Assembly: GCA_047602305.1 (NCBI GenBank)
Contig: JASGHO010000001.1
Coordinates: forward strand, 310,001-374,000
Direction of reading: 5' to 3'
DNA from: Ancrocorticia sp047602305
GTDB lineage: Bacteria > Actinomycetota > Actinomycetes > Actinomycetales > Actinomycetaceae
DNA: 64,000 nucleotides
Each line of letters opens with the position of its first letter. The stretch's first letter is position 1. The position numbers and the translations under genes are program-made. Below the pieces are notes generated by a model that did not search any database, was not told the DNA's origin, and was given only the letters and a program-made list of their open reading frames with translations. Below are positions 41,777 through 49,910 of this stretch, one piece after another.

Positions 41777-43711
41777 TCATTGGTTGGATTCTCGGTCCAG
41801 AATGTCCATGAACGTTTCAATGAACCGGTCTGCATCAGACCCCGCATTGATAAGGTCGGAGACGCGATAGCCTTCGGCGAGCATGTGGGTGATTTCATCA
41901 AGGACGTCACGGAAGACTTGCCGTCCATCAGGGCTGAGCGCGAACAGGAGCACTAGTCTTACACGGGAGTTTCCCCACGGTATTCCGGTATCACTAACCA
42001 AGGGTGCGATGGCTGAGGCATGTGCATCCATGCGCATGGAGTGAGGGATAGCAAAGTCTCCTCCGAATGCTGTCGATGAGCGGGATTCGCGGTCAAGCAC
42101 GTCACTCAAGAAGTGAGGATCAGTGTAACCTGCATCGTGGAGACGGTTTGAGAGTATTGTCAGCGCCTCTGTCTGAGTGAGTGGACCTTGGTGGTGGACA
42201 AAGAGTGCCGGGTCGATGAGGGTACTTAGGGTGCTACGGATTCGACGACGTATTGCGCGATCCCGTTCTGCCCGAACGGCAGTGACGACGCGGGTCAGGT
42301 CCTCGCTAGTGGGAATTGGATTGATCAGTACGACAGGGACAGGAGTGGCTACGGCGGGAGGTACCGTAGAAATGATTAGGTCGCTGGTTGTAGTGGCGAA
42401 ATCGAAGTTGATAGCTTGGGCCACCGTCTCGACAATGCCAAAGCCTTTGAGCGTGGCATGCAGTTGTTCGGCGAGTGAGTCTGCCATGTCGTAGAAGCGA
42501 GGGGTTACCAGTGTGATGGTGACGAGGTCACGTTCTTTGAATGAGGGGAGATAATACATGCCCATGTGGAGGGCAAGATAGTCGAACTCGCCTTCAGCAA
42601 TCCGCAAGCCGGTCTGTTTCTCGAGCTCAAATGCGAAGTCGAGGGCAAGGTCGTGAAGCATCGGATGTGAACTCTTGAAGCTCTTACCCAGAGCATGTGG
42701 AAGTGGAGTTTCAGAACGTGCGCGGGCAAGGAGTCCTTGAACATGGAGAGCCAGGTTGAGACCAGCTTTAGAAGCTTCTGCTGTGGCTGTGAGGAAGTAC
42801 TTGGCTGACAGATCTTCCAACAGATCGTTCACCAGTACACGTACATCGGGATCTACCGCTGCCTCGGTATTTTTATCAACGGCCACTTGGCGTACTGAAA
42901 GTACATTGTAGAGAACCTCAAGTTCGGTTCTTTGCAGATTGACACCACAAATATCTTGGACAATTTCTGCAAGCCTCTGGACAGTTTTCATCAGTTGTGG
43001 GTCGTGAATGGAAATACGGTGGTCGGCCTTGGGCAAGACATGTCCGTGCTGGACGCGGTCAACTGTGACCACCAAGTGTAGGACGATGTCTCCTAAAGCA
43101 TATTCGTGTAGATCAAGTTCCTCTTCTTCTAGAACCCGCTGTACTGCCGCATGAAGTCGTTGAACATCAATATGGGTGAATTCAGAGACTAGAGCATTCC
43201 AGGTGGCAGGAACGAGGCTTCTTTCCGCCCCGTAGAGAAGCTGGCGGACGAGCCTGCGCCGTCCACGCTCGGGCCCAGTGACGTATAGAAGGTCTTGTCT
43301 GCGTACGAGTTTTAGATCAAAAGAGCGTAGAAGCTCGCGAGCACGGGAAAGATCGCTTTCAACGGTGTAGTCACTGACGAACATCATTTCGGATAGTTCA
43401 TACACCGAGAGCGCGGTAGAGGACTGGATGAGGACTCTGCAAAGATAGGTTAACCGTTTGTCGGGCGTATCAATGGCAGGACGTGATGGTTGGGACATTG
43501 CCAGACGTTCCTGAGCCCCAGGAGCGAGGAGATAGCCAGCCCTGGTGGCCTTAACTACGGTAGCTCGGCCATTTAGTTCGCGAACGTAGTTCCGAACCGT
43601 ACGGCTCGTCACACCCATGTGGGTGGCCAGCTCCTCGCCTGTAAGTGGCCGAGAGGCCCGGGCAAGAATGTTGACCAGGGCCTCTCGTCGTGAGTTGTTC
43701 ATGGATGTCAA
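41777..43711 (-). CDS. LicR-like PRD-containing PTS regulator with EIIA domain
   Basis: A 644-residue BglG/LicR-type activator. It has an N-terminal HTH (LTGEELATHMGVTSRTVRNYVREL) and a second HTH region near 100-130. Two PTS-regulation domains follow (LHEYALGDIVLHLVV and FDYLALHMGMYYLP, with their phospho-acceptor histidines), then an EIIB-like segment. A C-terminal EIIA domain carries GGDFAIPHSM (active His). Phosphorylation by PTS proteins would set its activity to sugar flux. TTG 43711 has GAGG nearby; ATG 43702 is an alternative start. It is co-directional with IIB (6 nt gap) and IIA, facing the IIC gene across twin operators. Confidence 0.9.
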   Translation of the reverse strand: MTSMNNSRREALVNILARASRPLTGEELATHMGVTSRTVRNYVRELNGRATVVKATRAGYLLAPGAQERLAMSQPSRPAIDTPDKRLTYLCRVLIQSSTALSVYELSEMMFVSDYTVESDLSRARELLRSFDLKLVRRQDLLYVTGPERGRRRLVRQLLYGAERSLVPATWNALVSEFTHIDVQRLHAAVQRVLEEEELDLHEYALGDIVLHLVVTVDRVQHGHVLPKADHRISIHDPQLMKTVQRLAEIVQDICGVNLQRTELEVLYNVLSVRQVAVDKNTEAAVDPDVRVLVNDLLEDLSAKYFLTATAEASKAGLNLALHVQGLLARARSETPLPHALGKSFKSSHPMLHDLALDFAFELEKQTGLRIAEGEFDYLALHMGMYYLPSFKERDLVTITLVTPRFYDMADSLAEQLHATLKGFGIVETVAQAINFDFATTTSDLIISTVPPAVATPVPVVLINPIPTSEDLTRVVTAVRAERDRAIRRRIRSTLSTLIDPALFVHHQGPLTQTEALTILSNRLHDAGYTDPHFLSDVLDRESRSSTAFGGDFAIPHSMRMDAHASAIAPLVSDTGIPWGNSRVRLVLLFALSPDGRQVFRDVLDEITHMLAEGYRVSDLINAGSDADRFIETFMDILDRESNQ

Positions 43712-43717
43712 ACAGCC

Positions 43718-44011
43718 TCAGTCGAGCAGTGCGCGGGCCTGATCCATCGCTGCTTTACCATCCATCGTTCCGTAGACACGCATGTCGATAATGCTGGCCT
43801 TCTTGCCCCGTGACGCAGCGAGTGTTTCGACTTCCTTGAGTTTGAATCGGATCTGTGGTCCGAGAAGGACGACGTCGTAGTTGTCAATGTGTGCTTCCAG
43901 TTCACCTACGGGCACAGCTTCAACGACGTCGCCGGGCCCGCCCTCTTTGCGCATCTTTGTGGTCAGCAGACTTGTGGACATGCCTGCGGCACAGACGAGT
44001 AGAACCTTCAT
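43718..44011 (-). CDS. PTS system lactose/cellobiose-family IIB component
   Basis: A 97-residue IIB protein starting MKVLLVCAAGMSTSLL, where Cys7 is the phosphorylated residue in the CAAGMSTS loop. The length and the DVVLLGPQIRF strand match cellobiose IIB proteins. AAGGAGA precedes its ATG. It passes phosphate from IIA to the sugar bound by IIC during uptake. The gene lies between IIA and the LicR-like regulator in a minus-strand operon. Confidence 0.93.
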   Translation of the reverse strand: MKVLLVCAAGMSTSLLTTKMRKEGGPGDVVEAVPVGELEAHIDNYDVVLLGPQIRFKLKEVETLAASRGKKASIIDMRVYGTMDGKAAMDQARALLD

Positions 44012-44071
44012 TGGTGGTCTCCTTTATATCTTGTCATTGGGTTCAGTCTTGGGTGAGATGGAGTGTCCTTC

Positions 44072-44401
44072 TCAGAGGGCATTGGCTGCCGGCTTGATGA
44101 GCTTGTGAAGCTCAATAATCTCGGCTGCAAGGTCACGTGTGAGCATCGCTGCCGTCAAATGATCTTGGGCGTGAATCAAGATGATGTTGATTGGGACGCC
44201 GTTTCCACGGGCTTCTTGGGTCAACAGCTTGGTTTGGGATCCATGTGCCTTGTTCACGTCAGCATCCGCTGCTTCGAGGAGTTGCTGGGCTTCCTCGAAA
44301 TTGCCGTTTCTGGCTTCGCGGATTGCCATCATAGCGCTTGATTTGGCATTTCCCGCGAATGCAATAATCTGGAACGCGACTTCGTAGTCAGCTTCGTTCA
44401 T
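44072..44401 (-). CDS. PTS system lactose/cellobiose-family IIA component
   Basis: A 109-residue helical-bundle IIA protein. The phospho-accepting His lies in INIILIHAQDHLTAAML, and AFQIIAFAGNAKSSAMMAIREAR is the family's N-terminal helix. ATG 44401 is favoured; a GTG 9 nt upstream is possible but too close to the AAGGA site. It heads the IIA-IIB-regulator transcript running away from the twin palindromes at 44511 and 44562. Confidence 0.92.
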   Translation of the reverse strand: MNEADYEVAFQIIAFAGNAKSSAMMAIREARNGNFEEAQQLLEAADADVNKAHGSQTKLLTQEARGNGVPINIILIHAQDHLTAAMLTRDLAAEIIELHKLIKPAANAL

Positions 44402-44510
44402 TCGTCCCACAATCCTTCCGATGGGGCTCCACGATGGGAGAGTTTTGACGACATCATTATCTGTCGTCCTCGATCATAAAGGCGCCCCAATTCTCGTTCC
44501 ACGTATGGGA

Positions 44511-44528
44511 TTTCCGCCTAGGCGGAAA
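44511..44528. promoter_or_regulatory. Palindromic operator 1, PTS divergent region
   Basis: TTTCCGCCTAGGCGGAAA is a perfect 18-bp palindrome about 110 nt upstream of the IIA start. An identical copy lies 51 bp away, and a lone half-site (TAGGCGG near 44538) lies between them. The LicR-like regulator of this locus is the obvious candidate binder. Confidence 0.75.
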
Positions 44529-44561
44529 GGGCCAAACTAGGCGGCGGGGACCAAAGCGGTG

Positions 44562-44579
44562 TTTCCGCCTAGGCGGAAA
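44562..44579. promoter_or_regulatory. Palindromic operator 2, PTS divergent region
   Basis: An exact repeat of the 18-bp palindrome at 44511, extended here to 20 bp by a G/C pair. Centre-to-centre distance to operator 1 is 51 bp, close to five helical turns. It lies 138 bp before the IIC start. The rest of this 316-nt divergent region holds no gene; a weak promoter (TTGCGC, 17 nt, GAGAAT ending near 44684) may serve IIC. Confidence 0.75.
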
Positions 44580-44717
44580 CAGCCGTAACTGGTGGGATTC
44601 TCTCCAACCACGAATGCTTAGAACCAGGGCTAAATCTCTGCTATCTGCAAGATCGTTGCGCCCCGGATTTTCACTGGTGAGAATCCAAATGTCTTTGAAA
44701 GGAAGTGGTGGTGGCTT

Positions 44718-46034
44718 ATGGCTTCCTCACTAGGAACATTCATGAATGAGAAGTTGCTTCCCCCGGTGATGACATTCGTGAACACGCCTATCATGCAGGC
44801 GCTCAAGAACGGCATGATCGTTGTCATGCCTCTGACGATCGTTGGATCGATCTTCTTGCTTCTGGCAAATCTGCCATTCCCCGGTTATGGAGAATGGCTA
44901 GCCTCGGTTGGCGTTGCTGACGTACTAAATTCTGGTTTCATCGCGACTTTCTCCCTTCTTGGGATAGTCGCGTGTATGGCCATCACATACAACTACACCA
45001 GGTCAAAAGGTGTGGATGCCCTGCCTCCCGCAGTCCTCTCGTTGGCCGTGATGGTACTCCTCATGCCTCGCGACGTGACCAATGAGGATGGCGTGACCAT
45101 CGGCGGCGTCCTTCCTTTGCAGTGGACTGGTTCCCAAGGAATGATTTCCGGAATCATCATCGCAATCGTCGTGAGTCTTGTTTACACGTGGTTCATCAAG
45201 AAGAACATCACGATCAAGATGCCAGATGGTGTGCCTCCGAATGTGGCTACCGCATTCACGTCGTTGATCCCTTCGGCAGTTGTTCTGACCGGAGCGATTA
45301 TCGTTTATGGCATTCTGAAAGCTCTCGACACGACGTTGCTGGAAGCTCTCTACTCTCTATTGCAGAAGCCGATTCAGGGTGCAGCGGACTCCATTGGTGG
45401 CGTGATCGTTATCCAATTGTCAGCGCCGTTACTGTGGTTCTTCGGAATTCACGGCTCGTCAATCGTTTCTGGTGTGCTCACCCCATTCTTGCTTGCTAAT
45501 ACGTCAGAAAATCAGGCGATTCTCGATTCTGGTCGCGAGCTGAGCTTGGCGAACGGTGGACATATCGTTACTCAGCAGTTCATGGAGTCCATGAGTTTTG
45601 GTGGTGTCGGCTCGACGCTTGCTTTGGCTATCTGCATGCTGATGTTTGCTCGATCGGCTCACTTTAAGATGATGGGGAGGCTTGGTGGGCTTCCCGGAGT
45701 GTTCAACATCAACGAGCCTCTCATGTTTGGTGTTCCGGTTGTCATGAACCCCATTCTTGGAATCCCATTCATCTTGACGCCGATCGTGTTGGGACTCACG
45801 CAGTACGTATTCCTGTACACCGGCTTGGTTCCGCTTTACCGTGCCGTCATGGTGCCATGGACAACTCCACCAGTCATTCAAGGAATGCTCATCGCTGGAT
45901 GGCGCGGTGCATTGATGCAGGCGGTTGGACTGCTGATAGCTATTGCCATCTATGCTCCATTCGTGCGCAAGGCAGACATGATCGAGTACGCGAACGAGCA
46001 GGGTCTGAAGGAAGACAAGGCGGTAGTGGCATGA
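44718..46034 (+). CDS. PTS system lactose/cellobiose-family IIC permease
   Basis: A 438-residue membrane permease with about ten helices. Family markers are FMNEKLLPPVMTFVNTPIMQALKNGMIVVMPLTIVGS, WFFGIHGSSIVSGV and the substrate-loop FNINEPLMFGVPVVMNP, whose NEPLMFG motif is diagnostic of the lactose/N,N-diacetylchitobiose/cellobiose IIC group. AAAGGAAG precedes the start. It imports a beta-glucoside with phosphorylation by IIA/IIB, and the stop overlaps the second GH1 gene by ATGA. Confidence 0.94.
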   Translation: MASSLGTFMNEKLLPPVMTFVNTPIMQALKNGMIVVMPLTIVGSIFLLLANLPFPGYGEWLASVGVADVLNSGFIATFSLLGIVACMAITYNYTRSKGVDALPPAVLSLAVMVLLMPRDVTNEDGVTIGGVLPLQWTGSQGMISGIIIAIVVSLVYTWFIKKNITIKMPDGVPPNVATAFTSLIPSAVVLTGAIIVYGILKALDTTLLEALYSLLQKPIQGAADSIGGVIVIQLSAPLLWFFGIHGSSIVSGVLTPFLLANTSENQAILDSGRELSLANGGHIVTQQFMESMSFGGVGSTLALAICMLMFARSAHFKMMGRLGGLPGVFNINEPLMFGVPVVMNPILGIPFILTPIVLGLTQYVFLYTGLVPLYRAVMVPWTTPPVIQGMLIAGWRGALMQAVGLLIAIAIYAPFVRKADMIEYANEQGLKEDKAVVA

Positions 46035-47392
46035 CATCGTTCCCTGAAGACTTCTTGTGGGGCGCTTCGACAAGCGCCTACCAAGTCGAAGGGGCTTCGC
46101 TCGAAGACGGCAAGGGACCGAGCGTCCAGGACGTCAAGGAGATCCCGGAGGGCACACCGGACTTTCGGGTGTGCTCCGACCACTATCACCACTACGTCGA
46201 AGATGTCGCCCTGTTCGCAGAACTCGGGCTCAAGGCTTACCGGTTCTCCATCGCCTGGACGCGCATCATCCCCGACGGTGTCGGCGAGGTGAACCCGAAG
46301 GGCATCGAGTTCTACTCCCGCCTGATCGACGAGCTGCGCAGCCACGACATCGAGCCGGTCGTCACCCTGTATCACTTCGACCTGCCGCAGGCTCTTGCCG
46401 AGCGGGGCGGATGGGCGAACAGCGACACCGCGGACGCCTTCGTGGAGTTCGCCCGGGTGCTGTTCGAGAACTACGGCTCGAGGGTCACATATTGGCAGAC
46501 CATCAATGAGCAGAACATGATGACGATGGTCCCCGAGAATGTGACGGGGGGCGCTGACGACGACTATCCCGTATATCAGGCCAACCACCACATGCTGGTC
46601 TCGCAGGCGGCCATCATGGCGCTGTGTCACAAGATGCTGCCCGAGGCGAAGATCGGGCCCGCACCCAACATCGGCCTGGCCATACCGCTCAACGGCACTC
46701 CCGAAGACGTGCTGTGTGCGCAGTACCGCAACGCACTCGATCACTGGCTCTACCTCGACGCCGCAGTGTACGGCCGGTACAACACGATGGCACTGGACGC
46801 CCTGCATTTCGCCGGGCACTCCTTCGAGATCCGTGACGGCGACATGGAGATCCTCCGCAACGGGCGGCCCGATTTCATCGCGTTCAACTACTACACGACG
46901 TCCACCGTCGCCTTCGTGCCGGGAGAGACCCCGCAGGACGAGACAGGAGCCATCCGCGGCCCTGGCTCGCGTGTGCCGAACCCGAACCTGGCGACGACGG
47001 ATTGGAACTGGACGATCGACCCGCTCGGATTCCGCACAACCGCGCAAGAACTCGAGTCTCGCTACGGCCTGCCCCTGCTCGTCACCGAGAACGGTTTGGG
47101 CGCATACGACGAGCTGGTCGACGGCGAGGTGAACGACGACTACCGCATCGACTACCTACGCGACCACCTCGAAGCGCTGCGGCAGGCGATCGCGACCGGC
47201 GTCGACGTGTTCGGCTACTGCCCGTGGTCGGCGATCGATCTCATCTCGACGCACGAAGGGTTCCTCAAGCGATACGGGTTCATCTACGTCAACCGTGACA
47301 ACGAGTCCGAGAAGGACCTCGCCCGCATCAAGAAGAAGAGTTTCTATTGGTACCGCAAAGTTATTGAATCCGACGGTGAGAATCTCGCCTGA
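46031..47392 (+). CDS. 6-phospho-beta-glucosidase, GH1 (second copy)
   Basis: A 453-residue GH1 enzyme. ATG 46031 is chosen because the product then starts MTSFPEDFLWGASTSAYQVEGA and overlaps the IIC stop by ATGA; the frame further upstream is antisense to transporter coding. It has QTINEQNMM (acid/base Glu) and VTENGLG (nucleophile). The phosphate-recognition Ser/Lys/Tyr lie in STHEGFLKRYG with +7/+9 spacing, like the copy at 38319. Coding GC is visibly higher than in the IIC gene, suggesting a different history. It cleaves the phosphorylated sugar delivered by the PTS. Confidence 0.95.
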   Translation: MTSFPEDFLWGASTSAYQVEGASLEDGKGPSVQDVKEIPEGTPDFRVCSDHYHHYVEDVALFAELGLKAYRFSIAWTRIIPDGVGEVNPKGIEFYSRLIDELRSHDIEPVVTLYHFDLPQALAERGGWANSDTADAFVEFARVLFENYGSRVTYWQTINEQNMMTMVPENVTGGADDDYPVYQANHHMLVSQAAIMALCHKMLPEAKIGPAPNIGLAIPLNGTPEDVLCAQYRNALDHWLYLDAAVYGRYNTMALDALHFAGHSFEIRDGDMEILRNGRPDFIAFNYYTTSTVAFVPGETPQDETGAIRGPGSRVPNPNLATTDWNWTIDPLGFRTTAQELESRYGLPLLVTENGLGAYDELVDGEVNDDYRIDYLRDHLEALRQAIATGVDVFGYCPWSAIDLISTHEGFLKRYGFIYVNRDNESEKDLARIKKKSFYWYRKVIESDGENLA

Positions 47393-47404
47393 CGATTAAT
47401 GGAA

Positions 47405-47445
47405 AGAGGGGGCCAGGATCCAGAAAGTGGATTCTGGCCCCCTCT
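47405..47445 (+). terminator. Terminator of the PTS IIC-GH1 operon
   Basis: AGAGGGGGCCAG (47405-47416) pairs with CTGGCCCCCTCT (47434-47445); the interior adds ATCCA/TGGAT. Confidence 0.85.
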
Positions 47446-47696
47446 GACGTTGTGTTGTGCGACAGATTGGCTACTTCTTCAACTTGCTTTCACGCAGTCT
47501 TTCCACCTGACTTCTGACACGCCCTACCACGTTTGGTCTATTAGGGGAAGGCCCAGAGATTGACGGTATCGATAGTGGCTCCCTCAACAAGCTGCGGGTT
47601 TATAGCATTGTTGAGAATCGGCAACCTGTCGATGGTCTTGAGAAAACAGCGCTTTAGGCGCAGAGCGGTACGCAAATACCCGCTAGAAAGGCATCC
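47446..47696. other. Non-coding gap before a lipoprotein hydrolase gene
   Basis: About 250 nt without a supported gene. A minus-strand open frame crosses it and continues antisense into the next gene, but without family resemblance. CTAGAAAGG lies just before the lipoprotein start. Confidence 0.35.
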
Positions 47697-48794
47697 ATGA
47701 AACGCAGGAACCCCTTCAGACCAGCAATGATTGCCGCGGCCTTTGCCGCGATGGTGGCCCTCACTAGTTGTGCACCTGAGTCTACGTCTGGAGAGCGAGG
47801 AGCAACTAGCGAACCCGACACGAGTAGCGCAGCTTCCGAGGACGACGGCCTCATCTTCGATGTCAGCCCGGATGTGACTCGAACAAAGGTCAGTTACCAG
47901 AATCGGTACGGAATCGAGATCTCGGCGGATCTTTATCTGCCCAAGGATCTCGATGAGTCCACGACTCACTCAGCTGTGGTCATCGGACCACCGCACAGCG
48001 CCGTCAAGGAGCAGGCTCCCGGCGTGTACGCCAATGAACTTGCCCAGCGTGGCATTGTCTCCCTTGCATTCGACCCCTCCTACAACGGAGAGAGCAGCGG
48101 CGAACCTCGGCGAGTCAGCTCGCCCGAGATCTTCGCTGAAGATTTCAGTGCCGGAGTTGATTACCTCGGAACGTTGCCTTACGTGGATCGGGAGCGAATT
48201 GGCGCTCTGGGAGTGTGCGGAAGTGGTGGCTTCGCTCTCAGTGCGGCACAGATTGATCCGCGGATCAAGGCCGTTGCTACCTCGGCAATGTACGACATCA
48301 GCGGAAACAACCGAGACGGATGGGAGCATTCCTCCACTGACGCCGAACGCCGGGAGAAGCTCGACGCGTACGCGGAGCAGCGCTGGGAGGATGTGGATTC
48401 AGGTGAACCCGAAATTATCCGTGCCTTCCCAGACGAGCCTGCCAGTGAGATTCCCGAGGGTCTCGACCCAATCAGCGCCGAGTTCTTCGAGTTCTACGGT
48501 ATGGAGCGTGGCCATCATCCGCGAGCCATTGGCGGTTTCACCACCACAAGCTGGCCCGCGCATATCAACTTCGGTGCTCTTCGGTGGCTTCCGGACATCT
48601 CTCCCCGTCCGATTCTGCTAATCACCGGTGACCAGGCACATTCGCGCTACTTCAGCGACGATGTGTATGCACAGGCGGCCGAACCCAAGGAGCTCATTGT
48701 GGTTCCTGGCGCTCGTCACATTGACCTCTACGATCGCACTGATCTCATCCCCTTCGATGACATCGAACGATTCTTCAACGACAACCTGAAGTAG
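47697..48794 (+). CDS. Lipoprotein alpha/beta hydrolase (dienelactone-hydrolase-like)
   Basis: A 365-residue exported hydrolase. The signal RPAMIAAAFAAMVALTSC gives lipobox LTSC, and a Ser/Thr-rich spacer follows. The fold shows YGIEISADLYLP, RERIGALGVCGSGGFAL at the nucleophile elbow and PGARHIDLYDRTDL with the catalytic His. The elbow reads GVCGSGG, so either Cys or a following Ser is nucleophilic, as in other members of this subgroup. Cytosolic relatives often sit beside AKR and MFS genes of the type at 34-37 kb. A strong terminator follows. Confidence 0.85.
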   Translation: MKRRNPFRPAMIAAAFAAMVALTSCAPESTSGERGATSEPDTSSAASEDDGLIFDVSPDVTRTKVSYQNRYGIEISADLYLPKDLDESTTHSAVVIGPPHSAVKEQAPGVYANELAQRGIVSLAFDPSYNGESSGEPRRVSSPEIFAEDFSAGVDYLGTLPYVDRERIGALGVCGSGGFALSAAQIDPRIKAVATSAMYDISGNNRDGWEHSSTDAERREKLDAYAEQRWEDVDSGEPEIIRAFPDEPASEIPEGLDPISAEFFEFYGMERGHHPRAIGGFTTTSWPAHINFGALRWLPDISPRPILLITGDQAHSRYFSDDVYAQAAEPKELIVVPGARHIDLYDRTDLIPFDDIERFFNDNLK

Positions 48795-48828
48795 ACGAAT
48801 CCGGGAGATTTTGTCTTTCTCAGGATTC

Positions 48829-48871
48829 CAGGAGTTTGACCCCGGTTCCTTGGACCGGGGTCAAACTCCTG
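48829..48871. terminator. Long terminator hairpin
   Basis: An 18-bp perfect stem (48829-48846 with 48854-48871) and a 7-nt loop follow the hydrolase gene by 34 nt. Arms read CAGGAGTTTGACCCCGGT and its complement. Confidence 0.85.
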
Positions 48872-48930
48872 CTGAGGGGTGGCAGGACCAGAATGTGATC
48901 AGCATGGAACGCCCGGAGGTACTGTCAGTG

Positions 48931-48976
48931 GGGGTACTCAGAGGGACTCCCACCGGCTGAAATCCAGTTCTAGCGT
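48931..48976 (+). promoter_or_regulatory. Shared-motif promoter upstream of DUF3737-PatB
   Basis: GGGGTACT (48931-48938), CAGA, GGGACTCCC (48943-48951), 19 nt, TAGCGT (48971-48976). Unlike the other copies, the gene start (49049) is distant, leaving a leader of about 66 nt. An ATG at 48990 opens a seven-codon frame ending at 49013, a possible upstream ORF. Confidence 0.65.
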
Positions 48977-49048
48977 TAAGAGTGTCAACATGCCGTGTCT
49001 TTGCACAGCATGAACTCTTGAGATAGCACAAGGAACACGAATCACGTC

Positions 49049-49909
49049 ATGACAACACTGTCAGACCAACAAATCATCGATCAGCAAGTGCTCGTAGGAG
49101 AGCGCGCACTCTTTGGCGCATGGAACGTGGAAGTGCGCGATAGCGTGTTTCGCGATGGCGAGTCTCCTCTCAAGGAAAGCCGCCATGTCAGGATTTCCGG
49201 CAGCCGTTTCGAGTGGAAGTACCCATTGTGGTATGCCTCAGAGGTGAATATGACGGACAGTGTCCTTCTGGAGACTGCTCGGTCCGGTATCTGGTACACA
49301 CATGGGATCTCCGTGAACCATTCAATGATCGCAGCCCCAAAAACGTTCCGGCGTGCCTCGGGAGTCAACCTCACTGATGTCGATATACCTAACGCGCAGG
49401 AAACCCTGTGGTGGTGCGACGGCGTCGATCTCAATCGGGTCTCTGCACAGGGATCCTATTTCGGGATGCAAAGCAAGAATATCCGGGTAAAGTCGCTACG
49501 GCTTGCCGGCAACTATGCGTTTGATGGTGCCTCCAACCTCACCGTGGAAAATTCCACCCTTTTGTCCAAGGATGCGTTTTGGAACACCACTGATGTGACG
49601 GTCAAGGATTCCACAATTGTGGGGGAGTACCTCGGATGGAACTCGCGCAACCTCACCTTCATCAACTGTACGATCGAGAGCCTGCAAGGGCTCTGCTACG
49701 TGGAAAATCTCAAGCTGGTTAACTGTCGGCTCATGGACACCACGCTGGCTTTCGAGTATTCGACTGTCGATGTCGATGCAAATAGCCACATCGAATCCGT
49801 CTTCAACCCGAGTTCCGGGGTGATCCGCGCGCGCTCGATCGGCGAGTTGACCCTTGATTCGGAACGGGTGGAACCGGCTCTCACCCGTATCGAGACATTG
49901 GAGGCGTAG
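49049..49909 (+). CDS. DUF3737 family right-handed beta-helix protein
   Basis: A 286-residue protein whose short repeating strands (VRISGSRFEWKYPLWYASEVNMTDSVLLETARSGIWYTHGISVNHSMI ...) build a pectate-lyase-like helix, as in DUF3737. No signal peptide is visible, so it is predicted cytosolic. CAAGGAACAC precedes the ATG at a long distance. It is followed after 1 nt by the PatB-like gene, so the two form an operon controlled by the shared-motif promoter. Its function is unknown. Confidence 0.87.
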   Translation: MTTLSDQQIIDQQVLVGERALFGAWNVEVRDSVFRDGESPLKESRHVRISGSRFEWKYPLWYASEVNMTDSVLLETARSGIWYTHGISVNHSMIAAPKTFRRASGVNLTDVDIPNAQETLWWCDGVDLNRVSAQGSYFGMQSKNIRVKSLRLAGNYAFDGASNLTVENSTLLSKDAFWNTTDVTVKDSTIVGEYLGWNSRNLTFINCTIESLQGLCYVENLKLVNCRLMDTTLAFEYSTVDVDANSHIESVFNPSSGVIRARSIGELTLDSERVEPALTRIETLEA

Positions 49910-49910
49910 T

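Noticed and set aside
47541..47969. A 142-codon minus-strand frame between GH1 and the lipoprotein hydrolase
   Set aside because: Half of it is antisense to the hydrolase gene and I see no family resemblance in the rest; it is at most a remnant.
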